Source of the DNA: Chelonobacter sp050613185
GTDB taxonomy: Bacteria > Pseudomonadota > Gammaproteobacteria > Enterobacterales > Pasteurellaceae
Length of the DNA stretch: 64,000 bases
Assembly: GCF_050613185.1 (NCBI RefSeq)
Contig: NZ_CP192511.1
Span: 1,054,001 to 1,118,000, forward strand
Direction: 5' to 3'
Under the pieces are notes generated by a model, which did not search any database, was not told the DNA's origin, and saw only the letters and a program-made list of their open reading frames with translations. The translations under genes were made by a program, and so were the position numbers. Shown piece by piece: positions 52,798 through 61,558 of the stretch (position 1 is its first letter; the number at the start of each line of letters is the position of its first letter).

Positions 52798-55444
52798 CGA
52801 CAAATCCAACGACCGCTTAAATGCGTTGCAAAGTGCGGCACTGGCAGCCAAAGGCTACGGCACCTACCAGGGCTTATCGGACAAAGGTTATCTGATAAAA
52901 GGCGAAGTCGGCGTTGGCTTTAGCCAATCGAAAAGCGACAGCGCCCGTTATAGCGAAAGTGCGGTCGGCAACCATCTCAATGGGGCAGAGGGTGTAAGTT
53001 TGACGGCACGCCGCGGCAATATTGATGCGACCTACACCACTCTCACCACCCGAGACAGTGAGGGCAAGCGCACGTCGGGCGGTACGGTTGAGTTTGACGC
53101 GGCAGGCAAGATTTTACTGAATGCGGGCGTGGACGGTTATCGCCAACAAAGCAGCCAACGCAGCAGCGGCGCGCAAGTGGGCGTGGGTTATTCCGTCGGC
53201 GGACAAACGGGGGTCTACGCTTATGTTGAAGCCGGTTATAACCGCAGCGGTCAGCAGGGTGAAGGCATTTATCATCATAATAGTGTTGTGGATGCGGATA
53301 AGGTTATCGTCAAAAGCCGAGGCGATACGACGTTGAACGGGGCGGAGGTGCACGCCAAACAGATTCAAACGCGGATTGGCGGCGACCTGACGATTAACAG
53401 TTTACAAGACAGTGAGCAGCAGCGAAGCAGCGGCAGCAGTGTCGGCGGACGGGTGCAGGTGTCGTTCGGTACGGCTTGGGAGGCGAGTGCCAACGCAAGC
53501 GCACAACAAGGCAGTGCCAATCGTCAACAGGTCAATCGTCAAAGCGGTTTGTTTGCCGAAGAGCACTATGATGTGGAGGCGAATAATGTTCACTTGAACG
53601 GCGGCGCCATCACGGGCAAGCAAACCGACAAAAACCGCCTTGTTACCAACAAACTGACCTTCAACGACATTGAAAACCGTAGTGAGAGCAAGGCGGTGAG
53701 TGCGAGCATTGGGGTGAGCGCGAGTTCGGACTTGAACAAGGACGAAAACGGCAAGGTAATCAAAAACGACAAAGGCGAGCCGGAGCGAGTGACGGACGTC
53801 AGCCCGACGGGCGGCTTGCCGATGTACAGCCGCAGCAAGGATAGCAGCGTCACCAAAGCGACCTTGAGCGAAGGCACCATTATCCTCGACAAAGACAGCC
53901 AACCAACCCAAACCACGGCGGCCGCGTTGGGGATTAACAGCGACAGCGGCAAAGGCAACGCACAGACTGAAAAACCAAAAGACATCAACACAACACTTGC
54001 CACACAAAAAGCCATGCAAAGTGCGGTTGCGGACATCAGCGCAGGGGTAGCAAGCTTCAGCAAACAGCAACACACTGCCGCCCAAGCCGAACAGGCGGAA
54101 GCCCAAGCCAAGCTCGAACAAGCGGCAAAACGCGGCAATCCAGCGCAATATGAACAAGCCAAAGCCGATTACGACGCAGCCAAAAGCCAAGCGGAGGCAT
54201 GGGGAACGGGCGGTGACTACAGCCGTGCCTTAGATACCGCCAGCAAAGTTATCAGCCTCGCACTCGCCAACGGCAGCTCAACACAGCTATTGGCAACCGC
54301 ACTTTCACCGGAAGCGAACAAACTTATCAAAGCGTCGACAACAGATAAAGAAGGCAACGTCGATAAAGCGGCGAACCTGCTCTTGCACGGCATCCTAAGT
54401 GCGGTCGAAGCGCAAGTTAACGGCGGCAGTGCGTTGGGCGGTGCGGCGGCAGCGATGACGGGGGAAGCGACAGCAGAACTGCTTGCCACGACCATTTACG
54501 GCAAAAGTGCAAGTGAACTGAACGAACGGGAGCGGCAAAATATCTCGGCGTTGAGTAGTCTGAGCGGCGCATTGGCGGCAACGGTGACGGCACAGGCAGA
54601 TGGAACAGCTACGGATAGCACAACTACACTTGTTAATGCGGCAGCTGGGCAAGCGATAGCGGAAAGTGCGGTTGAGAATAATAATCTTGCAATTGCTGGT
54701 AGAGTGGCTACTTTTGTTTGTGCAAGAGCTTGTCAGCAAGCCCTTGCAGAAATGATTGGTCTTGGTGCGGCTATTTCGACTGATTTATCTCAAAATGAAC
54801 AAGAAGAGGCTTTGAAAATAGGGGCTTTTAAGAACCCTGAAAAAATAGCTGAACTGAGCTCTGAACAAATTGCTTTTTTAAATAGTAAAATTTTAGATAG
54901 CGAACCTTTGATTGGTAACAATGTTTGGATACCAACCAGTAGTGGCGGATTTATGCCAGTAGATCCTAACCTTGTTGTTACGACGTATGGCGGCAAACAA
55001 ATAATTGATCCAAGAATTATTATTACGGATACAGGAGGAATACAATATCCGAGTGATTATGAAAAACCTAATAATACTGGGGGAGATCAAATTCATGTTC
55101 CTGAAAATACTGGAGTGTTACCAGGTTCTGAAATTAAAATTGGGAGTTGGGAAGATAATCTTGTTTCGGCTGAAAATTATTTTGATAAGCCTAAGAAAAA
55201 AGTAAATAGCGCAAATATTGGGGACTTTGTTAGAACTCCTACTACTAATCCTGAAGATTTTACTAAAAACGGTCGTCAGTATAAAAATAATTATACTGAT
55301 GAAATATGGGAAAAAAGTAATACACAACATTCAGATAAACTCGGGGAATGGAAAGTTGGTTTAGGGAAAAATAGCCCAAGCAAAACTAAAAAAATAACAG
55401 TGGGAGTTAGTGATGGAAAAATTATCAAAATTGACAGCAAATAA
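52625..55444 (+). CDS. Orphan CdiA-CT cassette 2 (truncated CdiA with its own start)
   Basis: A 939-residue truncated CdiA: the shared leader (1-58), then a cdiA 3' segment, a pretoxin with SAVENN (V683), and a toxin with HSDKLGEWKVGLGK and NNYTDEIWEKS near the end. The TPS domain, FHA repeats and signal core are missing, so it cannot be secreted by CdiB as such. The last 60 residues recall the general pattern of small RNase toxins (GxIWEKxxxHxxxWKV), but no family can be named with confidence. It lies 21 bp after cdiI. It may be a store of toxin coding sequence, or be translated in the cytosol. Confidence 0.8.
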   Translation: MNKNTYRIIFSQSQQQFIVVSELAKSKTSSERRCAVGNFVHFSDGVSIDYQDQHASKNDKSNDRLNALQSAALAAKGYGTYQGLSDKGYLIKGEVGVGFSQSKSDSARYSESAVGNHLNGAEGVSLTARRGNIDATYTTLTTRDSEGKRTSGGTVEFDAAGKILLNAGVDGYRQQSSQRSSGAQVGVGYSVGGQTGVYAYVEAGYNRSGQQGEGIYHHNSVVDADKVIVKSRGDTTLNGAEVHAKQIQTRIGGDLTINSLQDSEQQRSSGSSVGGRVQVSFGTAWEASANASAQQGSANRQQVNRQSGLFAEEHYDVEANNVHLNGGAITGKQTDKNRLVTNKLTFNDIENRSESKAVSASIGVSASSDLNKDENGKVIKNDKGEPERVTDVSPTGGLPMYSRSKDSSVTKATLSEGTIILDKDSQPTQTTAAALGINSDSGKGNAQTEKPKDINTTLATQKAMQSAVADISAGVASFSKQQHTAAQAEQAEAQAKLEQAAKRGNPAQYEQAKADYDAAKSQAEAWGTGGDYSRALDTASKVISLALANGSSTQLLATALSPEANKLIKASTTDKEGNVDKAANLLLHGILSAVEAQVNGGSALGGAAAAMTGEATAELLATTIYGKSASELNERERQNISALSSLSGALAATVTAQADGTATDSTTTLVNAAAGQAIAESAVENNNLAIAGRVATFVCARACQQALAEMIGLGAAISTDLSQNEQEEALKIGAFKNPEKIAELSSEQIAFLNSKILDSEPLIGNNVWIPTSSGGFMPVDPNLVVTTYGGKQIIDPRIIITDTGGIQYPSDYEKPNNTGGDQIHVPENTGVLPGSEIKIGSWEDNLVSAENYFDKPKKKVNSANIGDFVRTPTTNPEDFTKNGRQYKNNYTDEIWEKSNTQHSDKLGEWKVGLGKNSPSKTKKITVGVSDGKIIKIDSK

Positions 55445-56021
55445 AAATATTCATTTGGCTAATATTAATTTTAATGGATTTAGCAGTAGTTCAACATGGA
55501 TTGGCTATTTTGAAGAAACAGAATTAGTTGAACCTTTAAATGGAATAAAACTTGCTTGTGAATTATTTTATAATTTTTTCTCAAATGATCTAAATGATTT
55601 CATTCTCATTTCGGCATTATGTTTTGATGATAAAGCTGATTTAGATCCTAGATTTAATGACTATAATGGTATTTATGAGATTTCTAAAGAAAAGGGGTAT
55701 CTTAAACCATTAACTGATAACTATATAAAATATTTAGATGGTTCTCCTTTATTAGCGAATCATTTAAGCATTCATTTTGATAACGATTTCTTTATTCCAT
55801 TTTGCGAGATGGTTATGGCATTGTCATACAGCAAGGTAGTAGGGCAAGTTTGTTTTCTTATTAATCCCAAATTACAGATTGCACTATACCCTCATGATGA
55901 TACTGGATTTGGAGTAATTACATTGAATGAGAATTTTTCAATGGGAATTGAATTTTTACAATATTGCGGTAAAAATGAGTTTTTCGATTATTATATAGAT
56001 CCTAGTATTGATAAAAAATGA
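55413..56021 (+). CDS. Immunity protein of orphan cassette 2
   Basis: A 202-residue protein with low GC and no family I recognise. ATG 55413 follows GGGAGTTAGTG. It overlaps the cassette 2 stop (55444) by about 32 bp, as expected for a toxin/immunity pair. Its stop codon TGA overlaps the ATG of cassette 3 (ATGA, 56018-56021), so cassette 3 may be translated by coupling. Sequence features: SSTWIGYFEETELVEPLNG, many Asp and Phe, no signal peptide. Confidence 0.75.
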   Translation: MEKLSKLTANKNIHLANINFNGFSSSSTWIGYFEETELVEPLNGIKLACELFYNFFSNDLNDFILISALCFDDKADLDPRFNDYNGIYEISKEKGYLKPLTDNYIKYLDGSPLLANHLSIHFDNDFFIPFCEMVMALSYSKVVGQVCFLINPKLQIALYPHDDTGFGVITLNENFSMGIEFLQYCGKNEFFDYYIDPSIDKK

Positions 56022-59017
56022 ACAAAACCATCTGCCGCATAATCTTCAGCCAATCCCAACAACAATTTATTGTTGTTTCAGAACTGGCAAAATCGAAAAT
56101 GCCTTCTGAACGTAGATGTGCGGTAGGTAACTTTGTACATTTTAGTGATGGCGTGTCTATTGATTACCAAGATCAACACGCCTCCAAAAACGACAAATCC
56201 AACGACCGTTTAAACGCGTTGCAAACCGCGGCACTGGCAGCCAAAGGCTACGGCACCTACCAGGGCTTATCGGACAAAGGTTATCTGATAAAAGGCGAAG
56301 TCGGCGTTGGCTTTAGCCAATCGAAAAGCGACAGCGCCCGTTATAGCGAAAGTGCGGTTGGCAACCATCTCAATGGGGCAGAGGGTGTAAGTTTGACGGC
56401 ACGCAGCGGCAATATTGATGCGACCTACACCACTCTCACCACCCGAGACAGTGAGGGCAAGCGCACGTCGGGCGGTACGGTTGAGTTTGACGCGGCAGGT
56501 AAGATTTTACTGAATGCGGGCGCGGACGGTTATCGCCAACAAAGCAGCCAACGCAGCAGCGGCGCGCAAGTGGGCGTGGGTTATTCCGTCGGCGGACAAA
56601 CGGGGGTCTACGCTTATGTTGAAGCCGGTTATAACCGCAGCGGTCAGCAGGGTGAAGGCATTTATCATCATAATAGTGTTGTGGATGCGGATAAGGTTAT
56701 CGTCAAAAGCCGAGGCGATACGACGTTGAACGGGGCGGAGGTGCACGCCAAACAGATTCAAACGCGGATTGGCGGCGACCTGACGATTAACAGTTTACAA
56801 GACGGGGAGCAGCAGCGAAGCAGCGGCAGCAGTGTCGGCGGACGGGTGCAGGTGTCGTTCGGTACGGCTTGGGAGGCGAGTGCCAACGCAAGCGCACAAC
56901 AAGGCAGTGCCAATCGTCAACAGGTCAATCGTCAAAGCGGTTTGTTTGCCGAAGAACATTATGATGTGGAGGCGAATAATGTTCACTTGAACGGCGGCGC
57001 CATCACGGGCAAGCAAACCGACAAAAATCGCCTTGTTACCAACAAACTGACCTTCAACGACATTGAAAACCGTAGTGAGAGCAAGGCGGTGAGTGCGAGC
57101 ATTGGGGTGAGTGCGAGTTCGGACTTGAACAAGGACGAAAACGGCAAGGTAATCAAAAACGACAAAGGCGAGCCGGAACGAGTGACGGACGTCAGCCCGA
57201 CGGGCGGCTTGCCGATGTACAGCCGCAGCAAGGATAGCAGCGTCACCAAAGCGACCTTGAGCGAAGGCACCATTATCCTCGACAAAGACAGCCAACCAAC
57301 CCAAACCACGGCGGCAGCGTTGGGGATTAACAGCGACAGCACAACAGGCAACGCGCAAACCGAAAAACCAAAAGACATCAACACAACGCTTGCGACACAA
57401 AAAGCCATGCAAAGTGCGGTTGCGGACATCAGCGCAGGCGTGAGTGCCTACAGCGCCCAACAGCGCAAAGTGGCGGAAGCGAAAAAAGCCGATGCCGCAC
57501 AAGCCATGGCAAATGCGCAGCAAAGCGGTAATCAGGCGGCTTATGAGCAAGCGGTTGTCGCCTATGCACAAGCCGATAGTGAAGCAAAAGCTTGGGGTAC
57601 GGGCGGCAGTTATCAGCGGGCGGTTGACACGGCAACCAAGGTTATCACCTTGGCGATAGCCAACCGTAGTACGACACAATTGACGGCGACCGCCCTTTCT
57701 CCGCTGGCAAACCAAGCGATTAAGGATGCGACCACAGACGAAAACGGCAAGGTGGACAAAACCACTAACCTAATTCTTCATGGCATCTTAGGTGCGGTCG
57801 AAGCGCAAGTAAATGGCGGCAGTGCGTTGGGTGGTGCAGCGGCAGGGATAGCAGGGGAAGCGGCGGCAGAGCTGTTGGCACAAACCCTTTACGGCAAAAG
57901 TGCAAGTGAACTAGATGAGAGGGAGCGGCAAAATATCTCGGCGTTGAGTAGTTTGAGCGGCGCATTGGCGGCAACGGTGACGGCACAGGCAGATGGAACA
58001 GCTACGGATATCACAACTACACTTGTTAATGCGGCAACCGGGCAGGCGATAGCGGAAAGTGCGGTTGAGGGGAATTTATTATCTATAATTGAATCTAACC
58101 CTCAAGTAGATTGGGCTAATGTAGCGAAATCAAAAGCATTAGAAGAGGAGGCAAATCGCATAGCAATAGAGCAAATGGAGAAGAATAACCCTGAGCTTAT
58201 GGAAACACTAAGAGCTGGGGGGACAGTTGCAGGGATTTTAGCTGATTTTACGCCTGTTGTAGGTGATGTAAAATCGTTTGTAGAGGCAGAGGATGGTATT
58301 GATTTTGCTTTAGCTTTAGTCGGAGTTATTCCTGGCGCTGAGGTGGTTACAAAATCACTTAAAGAAGCTAAGCAGTTATATACAGCAGCTCGAAATGCAG
58401 AGAAAGCAGGCGATTTAAAACAAGCTCAAAAAAATATTGATCAAGCAAAAATATTATTACAAGACAATGATGTTGTTGGATTTTATCAATCACATACTTG
58501 GAGGGAGTCATTTGAAAAACAGTATGGTAAGAATAATGTGAAATCTACTACTGTTGTAAATAATTCTAGGGCAACAGCAACAGATAGAATCTTAAAGACA
58601 GGTGAACAAATTTCTGTTATTGAGTCTGAGGGTAACAAAGCAGTTAAAATTTATTCTAAGCCAGATACACTTGGTAATAAAAAAGAAATTGCAAATATTC
58701 CTTATGATTCAAAGGGATTACCTATATTCGATGATGTTGCAGTTTTTTCAACCAAAATTGATAATAGTAAAAGCTATTCAGGACAAATGAGACAGGCATC
58801 ACGGGATATGTGGATTGTGATAAAGGATGATCCTATTATGAAAAGTAAATTTACACTACAGCAATTAGAGGACATGCAAAAAGGGAAAAGCACTATCACG
58901 GGCTATACTTGGCATCATAATGCACAGTCATCACCAAATAATATGCAGTTAGTACCTGTAAATATACATGATGCGGTTAAGCATATAGGGCAAGGTTCTT
59001 TACAAAAAGGAAAATAA
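56018..59017 (+). CDS. Orphan CdiA-CT cassette 3 with WHH-type HNH nuclease toxin
   Basis: A 999-residue cassette with the 58-residue leader, a cdiA 3' segment interrupted by a divergent stretch (about residues 475-593), and SAVEGN where VENN is usual. A pretoxin with DFTPVVGDVKSFVEA and LALVGVIPGAEV follows. The C-terminus ends in TGYTWHHNAQSS, MQLVPVNIHDAVKH and GQGSLQKGK, the WHH subgroup of HNH/endonuclease VII toxins; the WHH motif and the later His should bind metal and cut DNA. The start is coupled to the upstream immunity stop (ATGA). The downstream gene is a SUKH-type immunity protein, a known partner of such nucleases. Confidence 0.85.
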   Translation: MNKTICRIIFSQSQQQFIVVSELAKSKMPSERRCAVGNFVHFSDGVSIDYQDQHASKNDKSNDRLNALQTAALAAKGYGTYQGLSDKGYLIKGEVGVGFSQSKSDSARYSESAVGNHLNGAEGVSLTARSGNIDATYTTLTTRDSEGKRTSGGTVEFDAAGKILLNAGADGYRQQSSQRSSGAQVGVGYSVGGQTGVYAYVEAGYNRSGQQGEGIYHHNSVVDADKVIVKSRGDTTLNGAEVHAKQIQTRIGGDLTINSLQDGEQQRSSGSSVGGRVQVSFGTAWEASANASAQQGSANRQQVNRQSGLFAEEHYDVEANNVHLNGGAITGKQTDKNRLVTNKLTFNDIENRSESKAVSASIGVSASSDLNKDENGKVIKNDKGEPERVTDVSPTGGLPMYSRSKDSSVTKATLSEGTIILDKDSQPTQTTAAALGINSDSTTGNAQTEKPKDINTTLATQKAMQSAVADISAGVSAYSAQQRKVAEAKKADAAQAMANAQQSGNQAAYEQAVVAYAQADSEAKAWGTGGSYQRAVDTATKVITLAIANRSTTQLTATALSPLANQAIKDATTDENGKVDKTTNLILHGILGAVEAQVNGGSALGGAAAGIAGEAAAELLAQTLYGKSASELDERERQNISALSSLSGALAATVTAQADGTATDITTTLVNAATGQAIAESAVEGNLLSIIESNPQVDWANVAKSKALEEEANRIAIEQMEKNNPELMETLRAGGTVAGILADFTPVVGDVKSFVEAEDGIDFALALVGVIPGAEVVTKSLKEAKQLYTAARNAEKAGDLKQAQKNIDQAKILLQDNDVVGFYQSHTWRESFEKQYGKNNVKSTTVVNNSRATATDRILKTGEQISVIESEGNKAVKIYSKPDTLGNKKEIANIPYDSKGLPIFDDVAVFSTKIDNSKSYSGQMRQASRDMWIVIKDDPIMKSKFTLQQLEDMQKGKSTITGYTWHHNAQSSPNNMQLVPVNIHDAVKHIGQGSLQKGK

Positions 59018-59018
59018 T

Positions 59019-59489
59019 ATGGAACTATTGAAGGTTTATCGAGATAATGGAAAAGTAGATATTTCTTTAATTAATGAATTTGAAAGGAAAATGAAGATTA
59101 AATTCCCCAGTTCTTATAAACATCTAATAAGTAATCACAATTTCTTAAGGCTTGAAAATGATATTTTTGATTATGTTGATTTAGATGGAGAGATTAATGA
59201 TAGGGATATTTGTTTTTTAGGGTATGGTGAGGTTAATCCATATAATATATATTCAAAATTGGAGCTTTTTCCATTTTATGATGATATGAAAGGTATAGTC
59301 CCTTTTGGTGTTAGTGGTAATGGCGATTATATTTGTTTTGATTATAGGTTTTTAGAGGTTGATGAAGAGCCGAAAGTGGTTTTAATATATCACGATGATT
59401 ATATTCAGGATGCTGATGGAACTATGAATCCAGTAGTTAATCTTGTGGCAAAAAACTTTGAGGAGTTTATAGAGTTATTACATGATTGA
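59019..59489 (+). CDS. SMI1/KNR4 (SUKH) family immunity protein
   Basis: A 156-residue protein with SUKH features: INEFERKMKIKFPSSYKHLI near the N-terminus (helices and loop), IVPFGVSGNGDYICFDYR in the middle, and NLVAKNFEEFIELLHD at the C-terminus. SUKH proteins are immunity proteins for nuclease toxins, often HNH types, so this matches the WHH toxin. Only one base lies between the cassette stop and its ATG, and translation is probably coupled. Confidence 0.85.
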   Translation: MELLKVYRDNGKVDISLINEFERKMKIKFPSSYKHLISNHNFLRLENDIFDYVDLDGEINDRDICFLGYGEVNPYNIYSKLELFPFYDDMKGIVPFGVSGNGDYICFDYRFLEVDEEPKVVLIYHDDYIQDADGTMNPVVNLVAKNFEEFIELLHD

Positions 59490-59770
59490 TTCTAATTTAA
59501 AAGAATTATTTTTTAATAAATACTATCCAGCAGGAATAATAAAAAATGTTTAAATAAAGGTTAGAAATCTCATCCTGCTCCGAAGATGGAAGATATTACA
59601 GGATTTTCTAATCTAGTAAGATCAAAAGAGAAAACGCCAGTGCAGGGGGGTATTAAATTGAGGAATAGATGGAAAGATAAGGATGGTAACATTTATGAAT
59701 GGGGTTCTCAGCATGGATCCTTAGAAAAATATAATAAGCATGGAAATCATTATTAAAAAAGTGAAATAAA
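59490..59770 (+). other. AT-rich stretch with toxin remnant
   Basis: These 281 bp hold no intact gene. The first 75 bp are AT-rich and unidentified. The remainder contains the colicin-E3-like remnant (59565-59756). The stretch is what remains of a cassette whose pretoxin was deleted, next to an intact immunity-type gene. Confidence 0.6.
59565..59756 (+). pseudogene. Remnant of colicin-E3-like 16S rRNase toxin
   Basis: The frame from 59565 reads SHPAPKMEDITGF, KTPVQGGIKLRNRWKD, NIYEWGSQHGSLEKYNKHGN, then stops at 59754. Colicin E3's cytotoxic domain contains HPAPK, KTPKQNGGGKRKRW, KIYEWDSQHGELEGYR at the same order and spacing. Catalytic residues in the family are in the YEW-SQH and His/Arg positions; E62-like residue is replaced here (WGSQHG instead of WDSQHG). 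It has no start, no pretoxin, and ends before the C-terminal part (usually LGSFDPKT...). So it is a dead fragment next to its former immunity gene. Confidence 0.8.
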
Positions 59771-60274
59771 ATGGCTAAATCAAAAAATATTTTAATAAGA
59801 AAAAATAAGGATGTAATTTTAATTACTTACTTTTTACAAGGGTTGTTATCAATGTCAGATCCTGAACAAGATCCTGTTTTTTTGCCAGTGGATATTGATG
59901 ATAAAATGTTAGGTGAATCCGCAAAAGAGGCTTTGTTAAAAAGCAGAGAGATTCCATTAGATGAGTTTTATAAGATATTTAATTCAGGTGAGGTGCAATT
60001 ATTTGGTAAAAAAATAGAGCAACAGTTACAAGAACACTTTGGCTATAAAAGTAGAAAAGCAATATATAACACTATGGATTTTTTATCTATTGATATGGAA
60101 GATAATATTACAATAACACCTCATCATCAGGATTCTCTTGATGGATCGACAGCGGTTAAGAAAAAAGATGGGACAGCAATTGAATTTGAATATCCATTAG
60201 AAATTTCAGATGAAGAATTAGGGATGAAAATAAGAGAGGCTTTTAAATATTGCACGAGTATTTATAGGAAATAA
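59771..60274 (+). CDS. Immunity-type protein beside the rRNase remnant
   Basis: A 167-residue protein: NILIRKNKDVILITYFLQGL at the N-terminus, ALLKSREIPLDEFYKIF in the middle, and GTAIEFEYPLEISDEELG near the C-terminus. The pattern recalls a CdiI-type family (DUF1436-like); this is from memory and needs a search. It is intact although the toxin before it is a remnant, so it may still protect against a related E3-like toxin from other strains. Its ribosome site is weak (AAGTGAAATAAA). Confidence 0.6.
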   Translation: MAKSKNILIRKNKDVILITYFLQGLLSMSDPEQDPVFLPVDIDDKMLGESAKEALLKSREIPLDEFYKIFNSGEVQLFGKKIEQQLQEHFGYKSRKAIYNTMDFLSIDMEDNITITPHHQDSLDGSTAVKKKDGTAIEFEYPLEISDEELGMKIREAFKYCTSIYRK

Positions 60275-60279
60275 TATAA

Positions 60280-61557
60280 TTAAGTCCTGTTGGTTATCCA
60301 TTAACTGAAGCTAAAATTAATGAAATCCAGGGATACGCTTTAGGCGGCGCAGCGGCAGGGATAGCGGGGGAAGCGGCGGCAGAGCTGTTGGCACAAACCC
60401 TCTACGGCAAAAAGGCGAGCGACCTGAACGAGCGCGAGAAACAGAACATCACCGCCCTCAGCAGCCTGACAGGGGCATTGGCGGCAGGGATGGCGAGCAA
60501 CGCGACAAACGGCACGACGAACCTCGCTGATACGCTTGCTAATGCCGCGATTGGGCAGGCGACAGCGGAAAGTGCTGTGGAGAATAATGCGCTTTTAAAT
60601 CGTCAGGGTGAAAGCTATCTGAGATCTGAAAAGGATAAAGCTCTAGTCGAATTGTTGAAAGAAAACGGTGTAAAATCTACAGAAGATTTTACAGAGGCGT
60701 ATCTCGCTTGTATAACTGACAGTTGTCGCCAACAAATCGAAGTATTGAACAGTCAAGCGACTTCTGAGGGGCTTGAAATCATTAAGCAATTGGCAGAAAA
60801 CGAAATAATAAGTCGAAATGATTATACCGATATTATTTCAACTATTTTGCCAAAAATGGCGGAAGGCGCATTAGTTTCAGGTAGAGAAGTTGGAGCTGAA
60901 AGTCGCTTATATAAGAACGATGTATCAGAGGTTGTTGGTCATTATGCAGGCGGTGGTGACAGTGATATTTATCGGATCTTTGATGAAAAGAGCTTAAGAG
61001 ACTTAGGTTATGACGGGGTTGGATTAGATAACAAGTTAAAAGATACTGAACACTGGGGTAACGCTTGGGAAAGTGGCGTTGTGATTGGGCGTGGAGTAAA
61101 TTCACCTATATCTTCAACTAACACAAAAGATAAAGATTTTAAAATAGCGACTGAATATTTAAAAGATCTTCCAGTTACAGGTGTTGTAAATAATTATCAA
61201 CCATTAAAATTAGGAGAAAAAGCAAAAATAGATGGTGTTGAGCATATAAGAGTTGGACGCTGGATGTCAAAGTATGAATTAGAACGTATACAAAAAGATC
61301 AAAAAATGATTTCAGGTGCGGGAGGACAGACTTTCATATCTTTGAATGGAGCATCTGATTTTAGGGGGGCTGCACCAAAAGGTAGTGTATATGTTGAATT
61401 TAATTTACCTACTAATAGCTTAATACAAGGGGGTAAAGAGGGATGGTTTAAAACTATTAGTGAAGAAGCCTTATCTTCTCAAAAATTTAGATTAATGAAA
61501 CAGGGAGGGGAGCTATCACCTAAAATAAATAATATAAAAATTTTGGATGAAAAATAA
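60280..61557 (+). CDS. Orphan CdiA-CT fragment 4, ADP-ribosyltransferase-like toxin
   Basis: The frame is open from 60280 with no good start codon (TTG 60388 or none). After about 20 unrelated residues it joins the pretoxin shared with CdiA (60343-61101), includes SAVENN, and then has its own toxin: HIRVGRWMSKYELERIQ, SGAGGQTFISLNGASDF, VYVEFNLPTNSLIQGG and NIKIL at the end. Order and spacing resemble an Rhs/CDI toxin family of ADP-ribosyltransferase fold (TreTu-type), recognised from memory. It cannot be exported as it stands, but could replace the CdiA toxin by recombination in the 759-bp repeat. Followed by a small gene and a macrodomain gene. Confidence 0.65.
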   Translation, partial: LSPVGYPLTEAKINEIQGYALGGAAAGIAGEAAAELLAQTLYGKKASDLNEREKQNITALSSLTGALAAGMASNATNGTTNLADTLANAAIGQATAESAVENNALLNRQGESYLRSEKDKALVELLKENGVKSTEDFTEAYLACITDSCRQQIEVLNSQATSEGLEIIKQLAENEIISRNDYTDIISTILPKMAEGALVSGREVGAESRLYKNDVSEVVGHYAGGGDSDIYRIFDEKSLRDLGYDGVGLDNKLKDTEHWGNAWESGVVIGRGVNSPISSTNTKDKDFKIATEYLKDLPVTGVVNNYQPLKLGEKAKIDGVEHIRVGRWMSKYELERIQKDQKMISGAGGQTFISLNGASDFRGAAPKGSVYVEFNLPTNSLIQGGKEGWFKTISEEALSSQKFRLMKQGGELSPKINNIKILDEK

Positions 61558-61558
61558 T

